Assembly (NCBI GenBank): GCA_003481745.1
Contig: QULP01000004.1
Coordinates: 62,001-126,000, forward strand
Reading direction: 5' to 3'
From: Firmicutes bacterium OM04-13BH
Lineage (GTDB): Bacteria; Bacillota; Clostridia; Lachnospirales; Lachnospiraceae
Length of the DNA stretch: 64,000 nt
A model generated the notes under the pieces. That model did not search any database, had not been told where the DNA came from, and saw only the letters and a program-made list of their open reading frames with translations. Position numbers and translations under genes: made by a program. This document shows positions 7,834 through 14,555 of the stretch, piece by piece. Positions within the stretch are counted from its first letter, which is position 1; every line of letters begins with the position of its first letter.

Positions 7834-9150
7834 TTATCTAAAAATTTCTATAATTGCATGTTCAACTTGATGTTCTTTTATTTTATCAATGATTATATGC
7901 ATATTTTCTATTTCTAATTCTATTTTTGTATCCCCATCCTTTGGTACCATACCAAATTTTCGAAATACAAATCCAGTAAATGTATCACAATCTTTTGCTG
8001 TAAATGTAACACCTATAGCGTCTTCAATATCACTTAATCGTATATTTCCTTTCACTTCCCACTTGTTATCACTTATCCTTATAATAACAGTTTCTTCTTC
8101 CGACGATATTGGTTCAATATCATTTAAATCGCCAACAATTTCTTCTAATAAATCAAAAAGAGTCACTATTCCAACCACTCCACCATATTCATCTAATACA
8201 ATAGCCATAGATTGCTTCGATTGTTTCATATTTTTAAAAAGCACATCTGCTTTTGTGGTTTCCATAACAAAGTATGGTTCAGAAATTGCAGAATCTATAA
8301 CCATATCCTTACTTTTTTCTTTTAATCTAAAATAGTCTTTTGCATTTAAAATACCAATAACATGATCTATCGAATCTCCACAGACGGGATAAAGGGTATG
8401 TCGTGTATTGTGGATCGTTTCATCCCACTCCTTCACATCATCAGACATCCATAATATTGTCACATCTGTTCGATGTGTAGCAATCGTACCAGCCATAATA
8501 TCATTAAATTCAAAAACATTTTGAATAAACTCTTTTTCTTGATGATCTATTGTTCCTTTTTCACTTCCCGCATCAACAAGCATACGTATTTCTTCTTCAC
8601 CTACTTGATCTTCCGCTTCATTTGGATCAATACCACAAATCTTCAAGACAATATTGGTTGATATTGAAAGAAATGAAACGATTGGCTTAAATAAGATAGA
8701 GATTCCCGTAACCAATCCTGAAATTCCCATTGCCAGTTCTTCAGATTTTTTCATTGCGATTCTCTTTGGAACTAATTCGCCAAAAACCAACGTGAAATAT
8801 GATAAAATCAATGTAATCAATATAACAGCTATGGTATCTAAAGTAGAACGTGGAATATTCACACCCATCCCAACAACCCAATCAACTAAAGGTTCTGAGA
8901 AATTATCTGCTGCAAAAGCACTTCCTAAAAATCCCGACAATGTGATTGCAACCTGAATTGTCGCAAGAAATCGTGCCGGCTCTTGCGTTAATCGTACTAA
9001 TCTCTTTGCCCGACCATTACCTTGTTCTGCCATTCGTTCTAGCTTTGTTTCATTCATTGATAAAACAGCGATCTCTGCACTCGCAAAAATCGCGTTTAAT
9101 ATAATTAAAATAATCTGCACTACTAAAAGAATAAAAATTGATGTACTCAT
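7834..9150 (-). CDS. CNNM/CorC (HlyC) family membrane protein with CBS pair
   Basis: 438 residues. The DUF21/CNNM membrane domain spans about 1-190 with four hydrophobic segments (5-25, 65-85, 100-125, 135-160) and the signature TLVFGELVPKRIA. Two CBS domains follow (about 215-335; VLDEYGGVVGIVTLFDLLEEIVGDL is cut here to its core DEYGGVVGIVT) and a CorC_HlyC domain (about 345-430). Members studied elsewhere (S. aureus MpfA, archaeal and bacterial CorC/CNNM) act as Mg2+ exporters dependent on Na+; older names call them haemolysins. It sits inside a decayed integrative element, far from any chromosomal operon, and has its own promoter, an acidic leader ORF and an attenuator-like hairpin. Role as Mg2+ or cobalt efflux is inferred from family. 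Confidence 0.92.
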   Translation of the reverse strand: MSTSIFILLVVQIILIILNAIFASAEIAVLSMNETKLERMAEQGNGRAKRLVRLTQEPARFLATIQVAITLSGFLGSAFAADNFSEPLVDWVVGMGVNIPRSTLDTIAVILITLILSYFTLVFGELVPKRIAMKKSEELAMGISGLVTGISILFKPIVSFLSISTNIVLKICGIDPNEAEDQVGEEEIRMLVDAGSEKGTIDHQEKEFIQNVFEFNDIMAGTIATHRTDVTILWMSDDVKEWDETIHNTRHTLYPVCGDSIDHVIGILNAKDYFRLKEKSKDMVIDSAISEPYFVMETTKADVLFKNMKQSKQSMAIVLDEYGGVVGIVTLFDLLEEIVGDLNDIEPISSEEETVIIRISDNKWEVKGNIRLSDIEDAIGVTFTAKDCDTFTGFVFRKFGMVPKDGDTKIELEIENMHIIIDKIKEHQVEHAIIEIFR

Positions 9151-9208
9151 AAATAAAACCTTTCTACAATAAAATTATCTAAATATCACACTTACTTAAA
9201 AGCAACAA

Positions 9209-9247
9209 AAGGCATGGTCTATGTTCCGAATACATAGTCCATGCCTT
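9209..9247 (-). terminator. Attenuator-like hairpin in leader of the CNNM gene
   Basis: On the minus strand AAGGCATGG-A-CTATGT pairs with ACATAG-A-CCATGCCTT around a 7-base loop; TTTTGTTGCTTTT follows. The stop codon of the leader ORF lies in the 3' arm, so translation to the end would open the stem. Confidence 0.7.
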
Positions 9248-9311
9248 GCGATATATAAATAAAAATTCTATTGAATTGGTTCGCTTCAGAATCATTATCA
9301 CTTTCGTCCAT
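9219..9311 (-). CDS. 30-residue acidic leader peptide
   Basis: ATG at 9311 is preceded by an excellent ribosome site (GAGAGGAGG, 8-9 bases away). The peptide begins MDESDNDSEAN, with five acidic residues in the first nine, continues with a hydrophobic stretch (RIFIYIS) and ends GMDYVFGT. The stop is inside the 3' arm of the hairpin at 9209-9247, and the CNNM gene starts 68 bases further on. The layout is that of a translational attenuator. The acidic start recalls MgtL-type peptides of enterobacteria that destabilise the ribosome at low Mg2+; that link is my inference. No homologue is claimed. Confidence 0.7.
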   Translation of the reverse strand: MDESDNDSEANQFNRIFIYISQGMDYVFGT

Positions 9312-9347
9312 GTTAAATATTCCTCCTCTCAAATAGTATTGTAGTAC

Positions 9348-9376
9348 AGTATAACAAAAAGACCTAACATAATCAA
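9348..9376 (-). promoter_or_regulatory. Sigma-A promoter of leader ORF and CNNM gene
   Basis: TTGATT (9371-9376), 17-base spacer, TATACT (9348-9353) on the minus strand. Transcription would start about 30 bases before the leader ATG. Confidence 0.75.
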
Positions 9377-9490
9377 TTCGAAAAAAGTAAAAATTGTGTT
9401 AAATTTATGTAAAACATAAAATCCGATTATTTTTAATTTCTTTGGGAAATTCAATTTTCTTTATCATCACTTAACATCATTTTAAAGTAA

Positions 9491-9517
9491 AAAGCAAGCC
9501 ATTTTCAGACTTGCTTT
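9491..9517 (-). terminator. Terminator behind tnpV
   Basis: AAAGCAAG / CTTGCTTT stem with TTTACTTT following on the minus strand, 18 bases after the tnpV stop. Confidence 0.65.
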
Positions 9518-9534
9518 CCACCATATCATCTTCC

Positions 9535-9912
9535 TTATTGATAAATCATTTCTTTATTCACAATCTCCCTTGCACATGCTTGTATATCACTCATTCTCCC
9601 TATCCATTCTAATGTATCATCTGCTTTTAGTTGTTCTGTAATTCCCTGTGCCTGCTTCATCTGCTCTACAATCCTTTCAAAGAGTTCCTGTGCCTGTTCT
9701 TTTATATCAGCCAGATAATCATTCAACCTTCCACTTGTAATCAGATTCAAATATATACCTCTGCGATATTCTTTCAAATAACGTAAATGCCTTTGTCCCC
9801 ATACGCCTATAAATCTCTGTTCTTCTTCCTCCAGCAAGGTAAAACAGGGGATAAGATAATCCCCATGTCGGATATAAGTGCCGCCCATTTCTTCAAATAT
9901 TGTTTTCTTCAT
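9535..9912 (-). CDS. tnpV: TnpV family transposon protein
   Basis: 125 residues starting MKKTIFEEMGG; GAGGTGG lies 8 bases before this ATG, while the longer frame would need a GTG inside that ribosome site. The sequence GGTYIRHGDYLIP, GVWGQRHLRYLKE and LTSGRLNDYLADI is the pattern of TnpV, a small protein of unknown biochemical role encoded in Tn4451-like and related mobilisable elements of Clostridia. It follows the relaxase fragment by 18 bases. The gene is intact, although the rest of its element is broken. Confidence 0.8.
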   Translation of the reverse strand: MKKTIFEEMGGTYIRHGDYLIPCFTLLEEEEQRFIGVWGQRHLRYLKEYRRGIYLNLITSGRLNDYLADIKEQAQELFERIVEQMKQAQGITEQLKADDTLEWIGRMSDIQACAREIVNKEMIYQ

Positions 9913-9930
9913 TGTCTGTTCCACCTCGTC

Positions 9931-11075
9931 TTATCGTTCTCTATCCATTGATTTTTTCTTAACTGACTGTTTCGGCTGCTGTCTGCCTTCCTGCTGATAG
10001 AGGTGCAGCTTTTCCAGTACACTCTCTTTTTTCGGCTGTTCCAACGATTTTTCTTTCTTCTGTTCCGTCTGATTTTTCCATGCCCTTAGTTCTTCATTGT
10101 ATTCTATAATCAGTCCTTCTGCTTTGTTATAAACCTTCTGAAAGGCTTGCACATTGGGATAGCCTTCACGTTTTACTATCTGTTCCAAACTCTTGTGCAG
10201 ACGCTTTTCCAAATCCTCTAACAGTTCAATTCGCCCTTCCAGAGATTTTCGCTCTTTGCCTTTAAATAGTCCTCGTAACTCTGACAGTTGCTTTTTCAAA
10301 GAAGAAATATCTTGCTGTGTGCGTTTTATCTCTATTGACTGTCTCTGCAATTCATACATGAGCTTCTGCATATCTTTCCATTCCTGCAAATCAATCTTTG
10401 GTACAGGTTTAGGCGGTAGTTTAAATTTGAAAATTACTTCCTGCAAAAAGTCTTTCGCACCTCGGATAATCTGACTGAACATATCCGGCAGCCAACCGTG
10501 TGTCTTGATAGATTGCAGCGTTTTGTCTGTGATTTTTTCCTGCTTTATCTTCAAAATATCTTCTTCAGGAACGCCCTCAACTAATGCCACATCAACTGTC
10601 CGATTCCATTCCTGCCTTGCCGCATTGTCCGCCTTTATCTCCTCTGCTTTCGAATTGTTCTTTCCTATTTTCTTGGTTGCCAGATATACGCCGCTCTGTT
10701 GGAATACAGAGAGTTTTTCTGATTCCTCTTTTACATATCGGTTGATCGTATCGGTAAACAGTTCCTTGACTTCTTTGGTAAAGGCTTTATTCTTAAACCA
10801 TTCATCCTTTTTCGTGAAGATATGGCTTTCATAAACTTCTCCTTTTGGGATAATACTGCACCCCGCCCGAAGATTGCCCTGCTCGTCTAAAACCTCTTTC
10901 TTTGTGAGTCTATGCTTTCCCTGCTCATCATAAAACATATTTCGGGTAGCAACCTTTACTTCGGGTTGTTCCAACATTTTCCGTTCACTAAATACCAGAT
11001 GAATATGATAATTCGTCTTTGCCTTGTTGTGATGAAGGGCAGCACTGCATTCCACACCGTATCTTTTATGAAAAG
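9931..11075 (-). pseudogene. MobA/MobL-type relaxase, N-terminally truncated
   Basis: The recognisable part begins near HKRYGVECSAALHHNK and runs about 380 codons to the stop at 9931. The metal-binding box NYHIHLVFSERK (H-x-H) is present. The N-terminal part with the catalytic Tyr is missing: beyond about 11075 the minus frame is just the antisense of the integrase fragment. The C-terminal half is charged and coiled-coil-like (for example LEGRIELLEDLEKRL). It would nick oriT in an intact mobilisable element; here it cannot. The broken end joins an integrase fragment in opposite orientation. Confidence 0.8.
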
Positions 11076-11082
11076 TCTCTGT

Positions 11083-11538
11083 CTTGATTTGAAGAAAGAA
11101 AATGTGCATTTGGAAGAACAATATTTTGATGTAATTGACAGTAAAACAGAAAACGGAATCCGAAAAGTTCCGATTGCTGATAAGCTCCTGCCTTACTATA
11201 AAGACTGGTATAATTCTTGTCATGATTGCGAATATCTTCTTCATACAGAGGATGGCAAAAGATTTCTTTATCGCAATTACTATGACAGCTATTGGACTCC
11301 TCTTGTGGAACAGATTGGAATTGACCGTACACCACATTGTACCCGACATACCTGCATTTCCATGTTATCGGAAGCTGGTGTTCAGGATACAACAATCAAG
11401 AAAATTGTGGGGCACTCCGGTGCTATGACTTTGACAGAAAAAGTTTATACTCACTTAGATATGCAGGTTCTTGTAGACGCAATCAACAAAACCTTAGAAA
11501 ATGAGGACAGCGTAACTGCCGATACAAAATCTGCATAG
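11083..11538 (+). pseudogene. Tyrosine recombinase, C-terminal fragment 2
   Basis: Integrase homology starts abruptly at LDLKKENVHLEE (11083), just after where the first catalytic Arg would be, and runs about 150 codons to the true C-terminus. H-x-x-R (TPHCTRHTC), GHSG and the Tyr in KVYTHLD are intact. It is longer than fragment 1 but shares its last 100 codons almost identically. Its 5' end is fused to the antisense of the relaxase, so a deletion has removed the front halves of both genes. It ends 180 bases before the rpsI stop, the usual place of an integrase next to its attachment site. Confidence 0.87.
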
Positions 11539-11599
11539 CAAAAAGGACACTCTCCAGTGCCTATCACCGAAAAGTGTCCTATATTTTTTAGATATTTTT

Positions 11600-11630
11600 G
11601 TTGCAAACGTGTTGCAAATGCGTTGCGAAC
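11600..11630 (+). repeat. Integrase arm-type sites, right end of element
   Basis: GTTGCAAAC, GTTGCAAAT and GTTGCGAAC at 11600, 11611 and 11622, an exact 11-base period. They lie between the integrase end and the rpsI attachment site. Confidence 0.55.
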
Positions 11631-11718
11631 TGAGTAAATTCCACCGCTTTTCACCACATCTGACAACTCCACAAACCCTTGTAAAACAAGGATTTGAACG
11701 TAAATTCGAGTTCTGAAG

Positions 11719-11737
11719 ATTATCTCTTGCTGAACTG
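11719..11737. repeat. att-like direct repeat, right copy, in rpsI 3' end
   Basis: Identical to 7493-7511. It covers the codons Q-F-S-K-R and the stop of rpsI, so integration restores the gene. Confidence 0.75.
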
Positions 11738-12112
11738 CGGAGCGCGACGAGCTGCTTTGAGACCCGGTTTCTTTCTTTCTTTCATTCTTGGGTCACGAGT
11801 TAAGTAACCTGCAGATTTTAATACTGGTCTGTATTCAGCGTCTGCTTCAAGCAGTGCTCTGGAGATTCCGTGACGGATTGCACCAGCCTGACCTGTGAAT
11901 CCACCGCCATGAACGTTTACTAATACGTCGAATTTGTCTGCTGTTTCAGTAGCAACTAACGGCTGGCGAACAACAACTTTAAGTGTTTCTAATCCGAAGT
12001 ATTCGTCGATATCTCTTTTATTAATTGTAATTTTACCTGTTCCCGGTACTAAGTAAACACGAGCTACAGATGATTTTCTTCTTCCTGTTCCATAGAATTT
12101 TGTACTAGCCAA
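11720..12112 (-). CDS. rpsI: 30S ribosomal protein S9
   Basis: 130 residues, [19 protein letters not shown] to the conserved basic tail ending QFSKR, the part that reaches the P-site tRNA. The start codon is TTG with AGGAGGTAAAG ahead of it. It follows rplM by 16 bases, the standard L13-S9 operon. The 3' end serves as attachment site for an integrative element; the terminal codons are unchanged. Confidence 0.98.
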   Translation of the reverse strand: MASTKFYGTGRRKSSVARVYLVPGTGKITINKRDIDEYFGLETLKVVVRQPLVATETADKFDVLVNVHGGGFTGQAGAIRHGISRALLEADAEYRPVLKSAGYLTRDPRMKERKKPGLKAARRAPQFSKR

Positions 12113-12128
12113 TGTTCTTTACCTCCTA

Positions 12129-12557
12129 TTAAAATGTTAATACTTCTGGTTTCTGAGCTGCATGGTTGTGCTCTGGTCCAGCGTATACGTGAAGTTTTTT
12201 AATCATGCTTCTTCCTAAAGGTCCTTTTGGAAGCATACCTTTAACAGCGAGTTCAAGAACCTTTTCCGGTTTTTTAGCCATCATTTCTTTTAATGTGGTT
12301 TCTTTCATTCCACCAACATATTCTGAGTGATGATAGTAAATTTTCTGATCCATTTTTTTACCGGTTACAGCTACTTTATCAGCGTTAACGATGATTACAT
12401 AATCACCTGTATCTACATGAGGAGTATAAACTGGTTTGTTTTTTCCTCTTAAAACTTTTGCAACTTCAGATGCAAGACGACCTAATGTCTGGCCTTCAGC
12501 GTCCACTACATACCATTTTCTTTCAATCTTATCCGGATTAGCCATATAAGTGTTCAT
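12129..12557 (-). CDS. rplM: 50S ribosomal protein L13
   Basis: 142 residues, [20 protein letters not shown] with the conserved [16 protein letters not shown] and [14 protein letters not shown]. It is an early assembly protein of the large subunit. GGGAGGTAAAACC precedes the ATG. A strong promoter and a structured leader lie upstream, so expression is probably controlled by binding of L13 to its own leader, as known for Firmicutes. Confidence 0.98.
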   Translation of the reverse strand: MNTYMANPDKIERKWYVVDAEGQTLGRLASEVAKVLRGKNKPVYTPHVDTGDYVIIVNADKVAVTGKKMDQKIYYHHSEYVGGMKETTLKEMMAKKPEKVLELAVKGMLPKGPLGRSMIKKLHVYAGPEHNHAAQKPEVLTF

Positions 12558-12670
12558 GGTTTTACCTCCCTAATTTTCAACATATCATAATCTGATTACT
12601 TCATAAATAAAATTTATATGAAAATACTATACCGGGGCTTTTGGCTAAGTATTTTCGCACTACGTCACAT
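12558..12670 (-). ncRNA. rplM leader, probable L13 autoregulatory element
   Basis: The mRNA leader of about 110 bases contains a perfect 9-bp stem GAAAATACT / AGTATTTTC (12620-12656) closing a loop with CCAAAAGCCCCGG. Its position matches the L13 leader motif of Firmicutes; I cannot run the covariance model. Confidence 0.55.
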
Positions 12671-12676
12671 TGAGAT

Positions 12677-12705
12677 ATTATATTATACTTACCCTTTAAT
12701 GTCAA
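12677..12705 (-). promoter_or_regulatory. Promoter of rplM-rpsI
   Basis: Perfect TTGACA (12700-12705), 17-base spacer, perfect TATAAT (12677-12682) on the minus strand. Confidence 0.85.
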
Positions 12706-12763
12706 TCTTTTTTTAAGAAATATTACAACATGAAACGCAAAATCTTTCTTGTTCTTTTTTCTC

Positions 12764-13405
12764 TCACGATTCTACTCCGATTTTCGGGCAGATATCATTT
12801 AAGCAGCATTGTTCACAATGCGGTTTTGTTCTCGCCGAACAGACTTCTCTTCCATGATATACCAGTCTGTGACAGAATTCACTGCCTTCTTCCGGTGGAA
12901 TAATTTTCCAAAGTGCCATCTCCACTTTCTTTGGCTCTTTGATTCCATCTACAAGCCCCATGCGGTTTGTCAGGCGGATACAATGCGTATCTGTGACAAT
13001 CGCCGGCTTTCCAAATACATCCCCCATAATCAAGTTTGCACTTTTTCTTCCGACTCCAGGCAGTTTTAATAACTCATTAAAATCATCCGGAACTTTTCCG
13101 TTATATTTTTCTTTTAACATACGCATGCAGGCACTGATATCTCTCGACTTGCTTTTTCCAAGACCACATGGTCTTACAATTTCCTCAATCTGCTCTGGTT
13201 CTGCTTTTGCAAGTGCATCCACATCCGGATATTTTTCATATAATTTTTCTACTACAATATTCACTCTTGCATCCGTACACTGTGCAGCAAGACGCACGCT
13301 GACCAGAAGTTTCCAGGCTTCATTGTAGTCTAAAGTACAATCAGCATCTGGGTATTCCTCTTTCAATCGTTTTATGACTTCCAAAGCCATTTCCTGTTTT
13401 TCCAT
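12764..13405 (-). CDS. nth: Endonuclease III
   Basis: 213 residues. Helix-hairpin-helix LPGVGRKSANLIMG (about 115-128) includes the catalytic Lys, the catalytic Asp is in VTDTHCIRLTNRMG, and four cysteines near the C-terminus bind a 4Fe-4S cluster (CSARTKPHCEQCCLNDIC). It removes oxidised pyrimidines and nicks abasic sites in base-excision repair. GGGAGAAAATAC precedes the ATG. It stands alone between rplM-rpsI and larB. Length is normal for the family. Confidence 0.96.
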   Translation of the reverse strand: MEKQEMALEVIKRLKEEYPDADCTLDYNEAWKLLVSVRLAAQCTDARVNIVVEKLYEKYPDVDALAKAEPEQIEEIVRPCGLGKSKSRDISACMRMLKEKYNGKVPDDFNELLKLPGVGRKSANLIMGDVFGKPAIVTDTHCIRLTNRMGLVDGIKEPKKVEMALWKIIPPEEGSEFCHRLVYHGREVCSARTKPHCEQCCLNDICPKIGVES

Positions 13406-13429
13406 TGTATTTTCTCCCGATTATCATTA

Positions 13430-13510
13430 TAAAGCGGACATTCGCATCCCCCTCACCCGCCGCTTAGTGCTCTGCGCACTTGAAGCGTGGGAATGCTTAT
13501 CTGCGTTCAA
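13430..13510. repeat. Palindromic intergenic repeat, type A, internally deleted
   Basis: Both ends match the full type A copy at 57004-57165 (TAAAGCGGACATTCGC and GGAATGCTTATCTGCGTTCAA, the latter beginning directly after the larB stop), but about 80 internal bases are missing. The deletion joint lies at a shared GCA, consistent with slippage or short-homology loss. Confidence 0.8.
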
Positions 13511-14254
13511 CTATTTTATCGCAAGCCGATTAATCTGTGTTGCAAGATAACCCGCACCATATCCGTTATCAATATTGACTGTTGCAATTCCATTTGCACA
13601 GGAATTAATCATTGTAAGAAGTGCCGATAATCCATGAAAACTTGCGCCATATCCCACAGAAGTCGGAACAGCAATCACCGGCACATCTACGAGACCACCA
13701 ATTACACTCGCAAGTGCTCCTTCCATTCCGGCAACCGCAACTACACAATTCGCATCCTGAATTTCTTTAATATTAAAAAGCAAACGATGGATTCCACTGA
13801 CTCCCACATCAAATACTCGCTCTACTTTCGTTCCAAAGTATTCTGCCGTCTGTGCTGCTTCTTCTGCCACTGCAATATCTGCTGTTCCGGCTGTACACAC
13901 TGCAACCAGCCCTTTTTTTTCTCTTTTCTTTCCATCTATTTTTAAAATTCCGGAAAGCGGGTCATATTCTGCAGCCGGAAATTTTTCTTTTACCAGCTCA
14001 TATTGGTGTACAGAAGCCCTTGTCCCAAATACTTCTCCGTTTTTTTCATATAACTTTCCTACAATATGAAGCAGGTGTTCATCCGCTTTTCCACTACAGA
14101 AAATCACTTCCGAAAAGCCGGAACGAACTTCTCTATGCATATCCAGTTTCGCATATCCCATTTCTTCAAACGGCTCTCTCTTAAAATAACTTTCTGCTTC
14201 TTCTATTGATATTTTTCCTGATTTTACCTGTTCTAATAATTCTCTTGTTTCCAT
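13511..14254 (-). CDS. larB: Nickel-pincer cofactor synthase LarB
   Basis: 247 residues. The N-terminal part ME(T)RELLEQVKSGKIS leads into the PurE-like catalytic domain (about 95-247) with CTAGTADIAVAEEA, GVSGIHRLL and AGMEGALASVIGGL. LarB carboxylates nicotinic acid adenine dinucleotide to pyridinium-3,5-biscarboxylic acid mononucleotide, the first step to the nickel-pincer nucleotide of lactate racemase. No larC, larE or larA is in the window. The gene is bracketed by type A repeats on both sides; the upstream copy separates it from any promoter and no good ribosome site precedes the ATG, so its expression is uncertain. Confidence 0.92.
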   Translation of the reverse strand: METRELLEQVKSGKISIEEAESYFKREPFEEMGYAKLDMHREVRSGFSEVIFCSGKADEHLLHIVGKLYEKNGEVFGTRASVHQYELVKEKFPAAEYDPLSGILKIDGKKREKKGLVAVCTAGTADIAVAEEAAQTAEYFGTKVERVFDVGVSGIHRLLFNIKEIQDANCVVAVAGMEGALASVIGGLVDVPVIAVPTSVGYGASFHGLSALLTMINSCANGIATVNIDNGYGAGYLATQINRLAIK

Positions 14255-14290
14255 TTCTATTTCGATTGCCCTTTCTGACTGTCAAATAAT

Positions 14291-14451
14291 TTGAACGCAG
14301 ATAAGCATTCCCCCGCTTCAAGTGTGCAGAGCACTAAGCGGTGGGTGAGGGGGATACTTCTGTCGGTGGGAGTTGAAAGCTTCCACTGACAGATCGCAAA
14401 GCGACTGCGTTCATGAGCAAGTAGCAAAGCGGATTGCAAATGTCCGCTTTA
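14291..14451. repeat. Palindromic intergenic repeat, type A
   Basis: Full copy, inverted relative to those at 13430 and 57004. Internal hairpin arms around GGTGGGAGTTGAAAGC and the shared core GAGCAAGTAGCAAAGCGG are present. It sits between larB and the GGDEF/EAL gene. Confidence 0.8.
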
Positions 14452-14555
14452 CACAGCTTTATTATAAGCATTTCACTAAAAGAAAGTCAATCTTAATGTA
14501 CTCGCTCAAAAAAGAAGTACCTGCTCATTTTTGCAAATACTTCTTTTTTCAAAAT

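Noticed and set aside
10912..11082. Upstream part of the long plus-strand frame that leads into the second integrase fragment
   Set aside because: It is antisense to the relaxase and has no integrase features; only 11083 onwards is integrase.
11076..11349. N-terminal extension of the relaxase frame
   Set aside because: It is antisense to the integrase fragment and only looks open by chance.
13430..14451. Repeated palindromes considered as a CRISPR array
   Set aside because: Copies are single, far apart, 80-160 bases long and in both orientations; there are no regular spacers and no cas genes.
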